Below are positions 7,579 through 16,500 of a DNA stretch of 38,804 bases, piece by piece (position 1 is the stretch's first letter; every line of letters begins with the position of its first letter). The notes under the pieces were generated by a model. That model did not search any database. It had not been told where the DNA came from and was given only the letters and a program-made list of their open reading frames with translations. The translations under genes were made by a program, and so were the position numbers. This stretch comes from a virus. The stretch covers positions 1 to 38,804 of the IMG/VR virus record IMGVR_UViG_3300048823_000351, one strand, 5' to 3'.

Positions 7579-8615
7579 CGTCACTAAAGGTCTTGTCCGG
7601 CGCACTGGACGAAATGACCGAAGGTCAGATTGTGCTGCGCGGGGTGATTGACCCCGCCTCGCTGGGAGGCTTGCTAAAGCCGGAATATCAACGCGAAACG
7701 CTCCGGGAAGCCACGATTGAGGGGTTGATGAAGGCGTTCCGGGACGGCACCGGGCGCGTGCCCGACGTGGAACTTGCGGTCCGCGGCGACCGTTACGGAT
7801 GCACCGACTCCGATGGAACCTACGCGATCGCCGGTGACGTGTACATTATCGACGGACTCCAACGGATCAGCGCTGCCAGGCAGTTCGTGGATGACGGCGG
7901 TAAGCCGCTGGTCGGGGCCATGCTTCACTTCGGCACCACGGAGGAATGGGAAAGGGAGCGGTTCGCCATCCTGAACATGCGCAGGACGCGGCTCTCCCCG
8001 AACGTCCTGCTGCGCAATCGCGCCGCGCAATGCCCCTCCCTCAGCCGCCTTTACGAGCTCTGCCGCGACGAGTCATTCGTGCTGTGCCAGCGGGTCTCGT
8101 GGTCGCAGTACATGCGCCGCGAGGAACTGATGACGGCGTTGTCGTTCCTGAAGACGGTAATGCGCCTTCATTCCCAATTCGGGGCGGGCCGCTACGGGGT
8201 GGTTTCCGGAATGTGGCAGGCGCTGCCGCCCATGATGTCCACCGTGGGGCACTCCACCATGATCGAGAACGTCAAGGCGTTCTTTCAGCTCCTCGACAGC
8301 GCGTGGGGTATCCGCGGGATCCTTTACAAGGACCGCGCCACTCACTTGAAGTCGGCCTTTCTCTTCGCCCTGGCCGACGTGATCTCCGAGTATCCAGCGT
8401 TCTGGTCCGGCAAGAGCCTCCGCATCGACCGCGACATGCAGAAGAAAATCGGCCAGTTCGGACTGAACGACCCCAACGTCCGGGCGATGGCTTGCAGCGG
8501 ATCGAGTATCGGGCTCTTGAGCCGGCTCGTCGTGGACCACATCAACGCCGGAAAGCGGATTCGGCGGCTGGTCGCGCCCGATCCCTTTCAGGGTGGCACT
8601 CGCTGCGCAGTTTAG
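7575..8615 (+). CDS. DGQHR/ParB-like protein
   Basis: A 346-residue protein with AAGGAG at 7561-7566 before its ATG. Residues 89-100 read VYIIDGLQRISA, a variant of the DGQHR signature (D93, Q96, R97) shared by ParB-like and DndB/DUF262-like proteins. The segment FAILNMRRTRLSPNVLLRN (about residues 132-150) is like the N-x-x-R-x-x-L stretch that follows in that group. The C-terminal half is helical with no recognised motif. It probably recognises or acts on DNA ends or nucleotides, but the exact activity is unknown. The ATGA overlap with the preceding ParB-like gene suggests that they work together. Confidence 0.65.
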   Translation: MTSLKVLSGALDEMTEGQIVLRGVIDPASLGGLLKPEYQRETLREATIEGLMKAFRDGTGRVPDVELAVRGDRYGCTDSDGTYAIAGDVYIIDGLQRISAARQFVDDGGKPLVGAMLHFGTTEEWERERFAILNMRRTRLSPNVLLRNRAAQCPSLSRLYELCRDESFVLCQRVSWSQYMRREELMTALSFLKTVMRLHSQFGAGRYGVVSGMWQALPPMMSTVGHSTMIENVKAFFQLLDSAWGIRGILYKDRATHLKSAFLFALADVISEYPAFWSGKSLRIDRDMQKKIGQFGLNDPNVRAMACSGSSIGLLSRLVVDHINAGKRIRRLVAPDPFQGGTRCAV

Positions 8616-8642
8616 AACCGCAACGCCGGAGCGCAAATCACT

Positions 8643-9659
8643 ATGACGCAGCCACTCATCTCTACCTACTCCATGTGGTCCCTGTTCCGGAACTGCCGTA
8701 AGGCGGTGGACTGGCGCTACATCCAACACCTGGTTGGTCTGGAGCGTGATGGGAACCTCCATTTCGGTTCCCTCGTGCACCAGTGCCTTGAACTGTGGCA
8801 GCAGTGCCGCGATCTCGGGCGCGTGCTGGATCTCATTGGCACCCTCTGCCCTAACCGGCTGTATGACGATGGCCAGCGCCGGGACTGGCACAACGCCACG
8901 GCTCTGATGAAAGCCTACGCGGCACGCTACGCGGCGGAAGAGTTCGAAGTGGTGGCGCTGGAGAAGACGTTTCAGGGGCCGATTGTCAATCCCGCCACCG
9001 GCGCGGCATCCCGCAGCTTCGTCCTCGCCGGCAAGGTCGACGGCATCGTGCGCATCGGGGACGATTACTTCCTCTTGGAACACAAAACCGCCGCGCAACT
9101 CGACGCCGACTATTTGGAGCGGCTGTGGACGGACTTCCAGATCACCATCTACGCCTACTACGTGGAGCAGGCGATGGGCATCACCATCACCGGCATCCTC
9201 TACAACATCCTCGTCAAAGCGAAGCTCCAGCAGAGTAAGGGCGAGACGGAGGAAGAGTTCGAGGCGCGCCGCGCGGAGCTGCTGGCAAAGTCCAAGACGG
9301 GCAAGACCACGGCAAAGCGGAAGCTGCCGGAGACGGACGAGGAGTTCCAGGAGCGGCTCGCGGAAAAGTACACCGATCCGGCCATGCTCCACCGGGAAAT
9401 GCTCTACCTGTCCCGTGACCGCTTCGACATTCTGCGCAGCGAACTCTGGGAACTGACCCAGGCATACCTCGACGCCCGCCGCCGCGGCGTCTTCTATCAA
9501 AACACCGGATTCTGCTTCAACTATCACAGGCCGTGCGCTTACTTCGCGCTCTGCCGCTCGAATGGCAATCCCAACGTCATCGAGAACTTCTACCAACGGG
9601 TGGCGCCCAACGAGGAGTTGCGGGTGCTGCCCAACGATCCCACCGAGACCACTTTCTAA
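8643..9659 (+). CDS. Cas4-like PD-(D/E)XK exonuclease with Fe-S cluster
   Basis: The 338-residue product has the full RecB/Cas4 nuclease core: H46 in FGSLVH, D133 in GKVDGIV and E146-x-K148 in LLEHKTA, then a motif-QhXXY-like segment (DFQITIYAYYVEQ). Four cysteines are placed like the Fe-S clasp of Cas4 and AddB: C18 near the N-terminus, and C291, C298 and C304 at the C-terminus. This predicts a 4Fe-4S-bearing single-strand exonuclease. An inserted charged helix (about residues 196-235) is unusual. It lies directly upstream of the Sak4-like ATPase and DUF669 protein, a common phage recombination set, so it is likely the resecting nuclease. No Cas1 or Cas2 is nearby, so a CRISPR role is not indicated. 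Confidence 0.88.
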   Translation: MTQPLISTYSMWSLFRNCRKAVDWRYIQHLVGLERDGNLHFGSLVHQCLELWQQCRDLGRVLDLIGTLCPNRLYDDGQRRDWHNATALMKAYAARYAAEEFEVVALEKTFQGPIVNPATGAASRSFVLAGKVDGIVRIGDDYFLLEHKTAAQLDADYLERLWTDFQITIYAYYVEQAMGITITGILYNILVKAKLQQSKGETEEEFEARRAELLAKSKTGKTTAKRKLPETDEEFQERLAEKYTDPAMLHREMLYLSRDRFDILRSELWELTQAYLDARRRGVFYQNTGFCFNYHRPCAYFALCRSNGNPNVIENFYQRVAPNEELRVLPNDPTETTF

Positions 9660-9675
9660 AGGAGACTACGCAACC

Positions 9676-10443
9676 ATGCCGTTACTGCCGACAACGAAAA
9701 CTCAACCGAAGCCCGACCTGGCAGATCTCACCGTGCTGGTGTACGGGCAAACGAAAATCGGGAAGTCCACCCTCTGCTCGCAAGCCGACAGTGCGCTCTT
9801 CCTGGCCACCGAACCCGGACTCAACGCCCTGGATGTTTATCAGGTGCCCATTCAGTCCTGGGAGGATCTCCGCAAAGCGTGCGCCGAAATCGTCGAAGGC
9901 AACCACCCGTTCAAGACGGTGATCCTGGACACGATCGACAACGCCTACAAGTTCTGCACCGAATACATCCTGGCGAAGTTCAAGGTCGAGCACGAATCCG
10001 ATCTTGGCTACGGCAAGGGCTATGCGCTGGTCAACAACGAATTCCAGCGCGTCCTCACCAAGCTCGCCTTCCTGCCGTACGGGCTGTTCCTCATCTCGCA
10101 CGCCAAAGAGATGGAGGTGGACTCGCGCACCGGTAAGTACATGCGCGTGGTGCCGACGCTGCCGGACAAGGCCCGCAAGATCGTGCTTGGCATGGCCGAC
10201 ATGGTGCTGTTCTGCGACCTCGAAGCCGTCTCCGGCGAAAAAGGCGAGCAGAGTATGCGGCGCGTGATTCGCACCAAGCCGAGCCTGTATTACGAGGCTG
10301 GCGACCGCACGGGCCGGCTGCCCGAAACGCTGGAACTCGACTTCGGCAAGTTCAAGGAGTGCTACAACGCGGCGACGGTGGCAGTGCCCATGGCCAAAGC
10401 GGTGGAAACCAGCCGTCCGGCGCAGGCAGCGGCAAAGCAGTAA
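9676..10443 (+). CDS. Sak4-like RecA-fold ATPase (single-strand annealing recombinase)
   Basis: From ATG 9676 (AAAGGAG at 9658-9664) the product has 255 residues. Walker A is GQTKIGKST with Lys30, and a Walker B-type strand is VILDTID about 50 residues later. SHAKEMEV and the final DKARKIVLGMADMVLF segment fit the phage AAA_24/Sak4 group. Sak4 proteins pair with phage single-strand-binding proteins to catalyse annealing and strand exchange. The downstream gene is a DUF669 protein, the usual partner. The reading frame is open further upstream to 9562, but that part only shadows the nuclease gene. Confidence 0.85.
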   Translation: MPLLPTTKTQPKPDLADLTVLVYGQTKIGKSTLCSQADSALFLATEPGLNALDVYQVPIQSWEDLRKACAEIVEGNHPFKTVILDTIDNAYKFCTEYILAKFKVEHESDLGYGKGYALVNNEFQRVLTKLAFLPYGLFLISHAKEMEVDSRTGKYMRVVPTLPDKARKIVLGMADMVLFCDLEAVSGEKGEQSMRRVIRTKPSLYYEAGDRTGRLPETLELDFGKFKECYNAATVAVPMAKAVETSRPAQAAAKQ

Positions 10444-10467
10444 GTCATAACACCAGGAGAAAAGCAC

Positions 10468-10926
10468 ATGGCTAACAAATCGATCGATTTGACTCAGTTT
10501 GACGACGACTTCCAGAGTGAAACTCCGGCGGAGCGCTCGGATATGGAAAGCGTGCCGGACGGGAAATATCAGGTTGTGGTTGAAAAGGTGGAAATCGCGG
10601 AAGCGCACACCACCGGCAACCCTATGCTGAAGTGGACGCTCCGTGTCCTCGCGCCGCGCTATGTCAATCGCCTCATGTGGCGCAACAGCGTCTTCACCCC
10701 GAACACGCTGAAGTTCGTGAAGACCGACCTACACCTCTGCGGTCTGGACCTGGAGAAACTGTCGGACCTGCCCAGGAATCTCAGCAAACTGCTCGACGTG
10801 AAGCTCGAGGTCACCAAAAAGACCAAGGGCGACAACGAGAATATCTACTTCAACAGCCGCATCGTGAACGACCGGACACCGGGCAAGTTCCGGCAGGAGG
10901 CGGGGGACGCGCTTGTCCCGTTCTAG
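10468..10926 (+). CDS. DUF669 protein, probable phage single-strand DNA-binding protein
   Basis: The 152-residue protein begins IDLTQFDDDFQ and then PDGKYQVVVEKVEI, typical of DUF669, with a beta-rich body (NPMLKWTLRVL, LDVKLEVTKKTKGD) expected for an OB-like fold. DUF669 genes sit next to Sak4/Erf-like recombinases in many phages and are believed to coat single-stranded DNA. A CAGGAG site precedes the ATG. The gene overlaps the ERCC4-type nuclease by 14 bp. Confidence 0.82.
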   Translation: MANKSIDLTQFDDDFQSETPAERSDMESVPDGKYQVVVEKVEIAEAHTTGNPMLKWTLRVLAPRYVNRLMWRNSVFTPNTLKFVKTDLHLCGLDLEKLSDLPRNLSKLLDVKLEVTKKTKGDNENIYFNSRIVNDRTPGKFRQEAGDALVPF

Positions 10927-11362
10927 CCAGCAGCCCGCCACCATCGTCATCGACACGCGCGAACAGGAACCGTATTCGTTCGATCCCCGGTTGGCAACCG
11001 CAGTGGGGCGGGCATTGCCAGCCGGGGATTACTCCGTGGACGGGCTCGAGGCGTGTGTCGCGGTGGAGCGGAAGACCCTGGACGATTTCGTCTCCACGGT
11101 GATCCACAGCCGGGAGCGGTTTCGTGCGGAGTTGCAGAAGCTTGCCGCCTACCGGGCGGCTTGCGTCGTGGTGGAGACCGGTATCACCGACATTCTGCAG
11201 CGGCGTTACCGGGGTGAGGCGCACCCCAATGCGGTGCTGGGGAACGCTCTGTCGATCATCCTCGACTACCGCATCCCGGTCTTCTTCTGTGCGAATCGCC
11301 AGGCTGCCTGCCACTTTGTGCAGGCTTACTTGCTCGCCGCGCACGCGAGGTGGAGTACATGA
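10913..11362 (+). CDS. ERCC4-type structure-specific nuclease
   Basis: The product (149 residues from TTG 10913, with GGGGGA 5 bases upstream) is a stand-alone ERCC4 nuclease domain. It shows VIDTREQEP (D14, R16, E17), AGDYSV (residues 37-42) and the catalytic VERKTLDDF (E52-R53-K54, D57/D58), followed by the helix with SRERFRAELQKL. Such enzymes cut branched or 3'-flap DNA. Among recombination proteins it would resolve intermediates made by the Sak4/DUF669 pair. There is no helix-hairpin-helix tail, so DNA affinity probably depends on partners. The start codon is uncertain, but all motifs lie downstream of it. It joins the helicase gene through an ATGA overlap. Confidence 0.87.
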   Translation: MSRSSQQPATIVIDTREQEPYSFDPRLATAVGRALPAGDYSVDGLEACVAVERKTLDDFVSTVIHSRERFRAELQKLAAYRAACVVVETGITDILQRRYRGEAHPNAVLGNALSIILDYRIPVFFCANRQAACHFVQAYLLAAHARWST

Positions 11363-13536
11363 CAGCAGAGCGCACCAGCATCCGTGGCGTCGTGGAGACG
11401 GTCTTCTACTCGGGGCCGACATTCTCGGCCGGCCGCCTTCGCACGGCCAACGGCGCCATCGTGAAATTCGCCGGCAAGGTGTTCGTGAGGGAGAGCGACC
11501 CGGTTCTGCTGGAAGGCCACTGGATGAATCATCCCAAGTATGGGCGCCAGTTCGAAGCCGAATTCATGGGCCATGACCTGGAGATGGACCCGGATGGCCT
11601 GGCGAACTTCCTGGCCAACCATCCGGACGTGAAGGGGATCGGTCCGGTGAAGGCGCGTTTGATCGCCGATGAGTTCGGGCGCGGGTTCGATGCTGCGATC
11701 CGGGCTAGCCCTGAGGCGGTGGCGGCCGCCGCAAAGGTGCCTGTAGAGATCGCGCTCGACTTGCAGCGCATCTGGGTCGCTAACAGCGATTTCAACACCG
11801 CGATGGCTTACCTGTCTGCTTTCGGCCTGACGCATCATCAGGTCACCACACTGGTGGGCAAATTCGGCAGCCAGGTTGTGCCGATCCTTGAGAGCGATCC
11901 GTACGTGCTGATGCGGGAAATCACCGGCTATGGCTTCAAACGAGTCGACAAGATCGCCCGCAAAATGGGAACTCCGAAGGACCTGCCATCCCGGATTCGC
12001 GCGGGGCTTCACTACAGCGTGCTGGCCGCGCTCGATGATGGCGACTGCTGGGTGGAATTCGAAGATCTGCTTGACCGCGCCAACACGCTGCTGGTGATGG
12101 ACACGCTCGACAGCCGCGAGGTGATCGAGGGGCATCTCGAAGCCCTGATTGCCGAGGGGCGGCTTGTCTCGCAGCCGTTCGAGCGGTTGGTAGTTGCCGA
12201 TCCGGAAATCCACCGGATGGAGACGGAGCTCGCCGAAGTCCTGAAGACCGCCGGTCGGCGCAGCCCGCACGCTGTCACTGAGGTAGAGCACCTTCTCGAT
12301 GCTGAGGGCGGCGAATTGAATCCCGAGCAGCGCGATGCAGTCAGGAACGCGCTCAACTTCTCCATCTCGCTGATGACCGGCGGCGCCGGTAGCGGCAAGA
12401 CTTACGCTGTATCGACCATTGCCAGCATCGCCGAGCGACTGGAATTGAAGGTCGTGTTGGCCGCGCCCACAGGCAAGGCCGCCAAGCGCCTCGAGGAAGT
12501 CGTCGGCCATGAAGCGAGCACGATTCATCGCCTGTTGGGCTTCAACGGCCACACGTATTCGCGGGACGCGCTGAACCCGATTGATACGGACATTCTCGTC
12601 GTGGACGAAGTGTCGATGATGGACGTCCCACTTGCGTGGCGGCTGTTCCAGGCGGTAGATCGCACGCGCACCGCGGTGGTTCTTGTCGGCGATCACAACC
12701 AGTTGCCGCCGGTGGGCCCGGGTAACCTCCTGCGGGACCTTGTGCGGTCCATGGCGATCCCGACCATGGTGCTGACGCGGATCATCCGCCAAGCTGGCGT
12801 TCTCAAGGAAAACTCCACAGCCATCCTCACTGGCGAGGTGCGGCCCACGTCGGATTCGTTCGTCGGCGCGCGCCGGCCCTGGTACGTCATCGACAAATTC
12901 GCGGACCGCGAGGATGTGCGCCGAATGCTGCTGCTCCTCTTCGAGGAAGTGCTGCAGGAGCGGCTCGGCTACGACCTGATTCGTGAAGTTCAGGTGCTCA
13001 CGCCGACGCACAAAGGCCCGCTCGGCACGGTGGAGTTGAATATCGAGTTGCAGCGCCTTCTGCAGCGAAAGTTGTTCGGGGTGGATGTGCCTACCGTCGA
13101 GGCTGGCCACCGCGCGCGGCCATACCCGGGTGACAAGGTGATCCAGACGAAGAACGACTACGAATTGGGCGTCATGAACGGCGCGATGGGCGTCGTAGTT
13201 GACGCAATGCCGGACGGTGGCCTTTCCGTCGATTTCGATGGCCGGCCCGTAGAGATCAAGGGCGGCAGCGATGCGCTCGGCAATATCCAGTTGGCCTACG
13301 CGACGTCGATTCACAAGGTGCAGGGATCGGAATTTCCCTGCGCGGTCGTGATCGCCCACAAGTCGCATTCCTTCATGCACCACCGCAATCTGCTGTACAC
13401 CGCTGTGACGCGGGCAAAAGAGAGCGTGATCATCGTGGGCGACCGCTGGGGCATCGACAACTGCGCCGCCAAACGGCAGGTGGACCGTCGAAACACATTT
13501 CTCTCCTTCCTGCTCCACCCGGAGACACGGCAGTGA
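11359..13536 (+). CDS. RecD2-like superfamily 1B DNA helicase
   Basis: This 725-residue protein starts at ATG 11359 overlapping the upstream stop. The N-terminus (IRGVVETVFYSGPTFSAGRL) and the helix-hairpin-helix region (DVKGIGPVKARLI, GYGFKRVDKIAR) are the RecD2 regulatory part. The helicase core follows: Walker A GGAGSGKT with Lys347, motif Ia APTGKAAKRL, Walker B ILVVDEVSMMD, VGDHNQLPPVGPGN (motif III), a UvrD-C-like domain with SIHKVQGSEF and the closing YTAVTRAKESVIIVGD. RecD2 helicases move 5' to 3' on single strands. In a phage it may support replication restart or recombination. Length is normal for the family. Confidence 0.93.
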   Translation: MTAERTSIRGVVETVFYSGPTFSAGRLRTANGAIVKFAGKVFVRESDPVLLEGHWMNHPKYGRQFEAEFMGHDLEMDPDGLANFLANHPDVKGIGPVKARLIADEFGRGFDAAIRASPEAVAAAAKVPVEIALDLQRIWVANSDFNTAMAYLSAFGLTHHQVTTLVGKFGSQVVPILESDPYVLMREITGYGFKRVDKIARKMGTPKDLPSRIRAGLHYSVLAALDDGDCWVEFEDLLDRANTLLVMDTLDSREVIEGHLEALIAEGRLVSQPFERLVVADPEIHRMETELAEVLKTAGRRSPHAVTEVEHLLDAEGGELNPEQRDAVRNALNFSISLMTGGAGSGKTYAVSTIASIAERLELKVVLAAPTGKAAKRLEEVVGHEASTIHRLLGFNGHTYSRDALNPIDTDILVVDEVSMMDVPLAWRLFQAVDRTRTAVVLVGDHNQLPPVGPGNLLRDLVRSMAIPTMVLTRIIRQAGVLKENSTAILTGEVRPTSDSFVGARRPWYVIDKFADREDVRRMLLLLFEEVLQERLGYDLIREVQVLTPTHKGPLGTVELNIELQRLLQRKLFGVDVPTVEAGHRARPYPGDKVIQTKNDYELGVMNGAMGVVVDAMPDGGLSVDFDGRPVEIKGGSDALGNIQLAYATSIHKVQGSEFPCAVVIAHKSHSFMHHRNLLYTAVTRAKESVIIVGDRWGIDNCAAKRQVDRRNTFLSFLLHPETRQ

Positions 13537-16500
13537 TAGCGCCTCCGGTAGATGTCCACACTTACTACCGGCAGGTGACCGATGTGGACATCGGCGAAAT
13601 CGCCCGCGAACTCCTCGGTGAGCGAATTACGCAGGAATCGCGGCAAACCCTGTTCTGCGATTGCCCGAACCACCGGAGCCAGTCACACCGTTCGCTTCAC
13701 GTCTGGCGCGACAAGCAAGGCTGGTTTTGCCACGCCTGCGGCACCGGCGGCGATGTGCTGCAGTTGGTCGAGTTCGTCCGGTTCGGCGTGGTCACGCGCG
13801 GGCAGTCTGGCTCCATGCCGGACTCCCACCGGCAGGCGCGCGACTTCCTGGCGGCACGCGTTCGACTGCCGCCGCTGTCGAAGCTTGCTTCCGGCAGCCC
13901 GGAAGAAGCCGAAGAAGCTCACCAACTCACGCTTCGCGTACGTGAGGCGCTGACCGCGTTTGCAGACGTGTATCACCAGCGCCTGGTCGGGAATCCGGAA
14001 GTCCTCGCCTGGTTTCGGGGGAAATACGGGATCAGCGAGGAGACGATCAGCCGGCTCCAGATCGGGTATGCAGAGAACGGCCTGCCCAGCGTAGCGCGCA
14101 CGTTGATGGACGGGCCTGGCGCCTTCACCATGCGCGAACTGGCGGCCACATCCGTCTTCCGGCCCACGGCGCAGGACGGACTGGTCCCCTTTTTCGATGG
14201 CCGGATCGTTTTTCCATATTGGAGTCGCGGGCACGTCGTCTTCATGATCGGCCGGAGAACGCCTTGGACCCCGGATCACGAATGGGAGAAGTCGAAGTAC
14301 AAGAAACTGGCGATCCGCAATGACCGCAACAACAGCCACGTCTCGCCGTTCATCAGGAACGACGTCCTCTACAACGAGGATGTGCTGCTTTCACGGCCCG
14401 AGCGGGTCATCATCACGGAAGGGGTTACGGATTGCATTTCCCTGATGGAGCACGGATTCCCGGTAGTGTCGCCGGTAACGGTGCAGATCCGCGAGGCCGA
14501 TTGGGAACGGTTGCTGCCGAAGCTCGCCGGCGTGAAGACCGTCTACATCTGCCAGGACAACGAGATCTCCGAGGCGGGCATGCAGGGCGCGCTGAAGACG
14601 GCGCGCATCCTGGCACAGCACGGAATCGCCACACGGGTTGCCGTCTTGCCGCTTGGCAAGAAACAGCAGGCCGCGCGCGAGACGCTCGCCAGTCTGCCTG
14701 ACGGTAGCGCCGAGGCTGACGCGTTGATGGCCGACGCGAAGATCGATGTCAACGAATTCTTCGCGTCCGGCAAGACGGCGGCCGATTTCGAAGCCATCCT
14801 CGCGGCGGCGCAGACCCCGCTCGAACTGGCGATTTCGAAACTCAGTACCGAGACCCCCGATGCTGATCTCAGCAGGTTGCTCGCGCCGATCCTGTCGGAA
14901 GCCGGTCGGCTGGATCCCATTGAGCAGGATCGGCACCTCAGGTTGATCCAAACGCGATGCGGCAAGGTCCGCATGCCGGTTGCCACGTTGCGGAAACAGT
15001 TGAAGGTGGTGGAGATCGCCCGGCCGCGAGGCAGGTCCGGAGGGTTCGGCGGCGCGGGCCGCCCGGAGGCCGAGCAGAGCGGCGGCCCGGAGTCAACGAC
15101 GCTGCGAGGCATCCAGGTCAACAACCGGCAATTGCGGGACATCATTGCCGATGCGTGGACCGCCATCCATACCATCAATGACGCCAAGGCACCGGGCGGA
15201 ACTGAGCAGCCGTTCCTCTTCCAAAACGGGGGCGCACTTGTGCGTATCGCCGGAACGGACGTTCACACGAGACTCGAGGCGCTCGGCGACACGGCGATGT
15301 ACGGAATCCTGGCTCGGAGCGCCAACTGGCAGAACGTGACAGAGGAGGCGGTCACCGCCGCTCCGCCCTCAAGAGACACCGCACGCGACATGCTGGTAAA
15401 CCCGGATCCGGGGCTCCCGCCGCTCGACTCCGTGGTTCGCACGCCGACTTTCGGGAAGGACGCCACGCTGATCACTGCCTCCGGTTACCACCGCACGGAT
15501 GCGCTTTGGATGTTCCGTGACGATTCGCTGAAAGTCCCGGAGGTTTCAACGAGTCCGTCACGCGAAGAGGTCGGGTGCGCCAGAGCGCTGCTTGTGGATG
15601 AACTGCTCGTGGATTTCCCTTTCGTGAGGGACTCGGACCGCGCCCACGCCATTGCCGCAATCCTCCTCCCATTTTTGCGGCGCATGATCGCCGGCCTCGC
15701 TCCGATTCACCTGATCGAAGCTCCCACTCAGGGCTCCGGCAAGGGGCTGCTGGCCAGCTTGATCAGCATCGTTTCGACGGGTTTGGCGGCCGAGGGGCGG
15801 ACCGTTCCGGAGAACGAAGACGAAGTCCGGAAGATGATCACCGCGGAGTTGGTCACGGGCCGCCCTATCATTCTTCTCGATAACCTCAGCGAAAAGCGGG
15901 TGCTGGAGTCGTCCGCGCTGGCGTCGGTGGTGACCGTGCCGTATTGGACGGACCGCCTCCTGGGCGAATCCGAGATGTTGCACCTTCGCAACAATGCGCT
16001 ATGGCTCATGACCGGGAATAATCCGCGGCTCTCGGCTGAACTGAGCCGGCGCTGCATCCGGCTGCGCATAGATCCGCGAATCGACATGCCGTGGCTGCGC
16101 GGCGGATTCAGGCATGCGCTGATTACCGAATGGGCACAAGAGAATCGTTCGGCGCTTGTCCATGCCGCGCTCACGCTGATCCAGGCATGGATTGTGGCCG
16201 GACAACCCTTACACAAGACACGCCTGGGATCGTTCGAGAAATGGTCGGAGGTCATGGGCGGCGTGCTGGAGGTTGCGGGTATCCCCGGCTTCCTCGGCAA
16301 CCTCAACGAGCTATACGAGGCATCCGACAGCGACGGCCAGATGTGGCGCGAGTTTACCGCGACATGGTGGGATGCATACCGCGAAGAACCAAAGAAGGTC
16401 AGCGACCTGACTCAGTTTTGCGAAGAGCGCGACCTGATGCTCACCGTGCGCGGTGACGGGTCGGCGCGCTCGCAGCAAACGCGGCTGGGCAAAGCCCTCG

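Noticed and set aside
8073-9596. A 507-codon reverse-strand ORF
   Set aside because: Antisense shadow of the Cas4-like nuclease and the DGQHR-like gene; arginine- and valine-rich with no domain.
8643-9659. Cas4 of a CRISPR system
   Set aside because: No Cas1, Cas2 or array nearby; the neighbours form a phage recombination set.
11326-13518. A 730-codon reverse-strand ORF
   Set aside because: It is the antisense of the RecD2-like helicase, with no recognisable motif.
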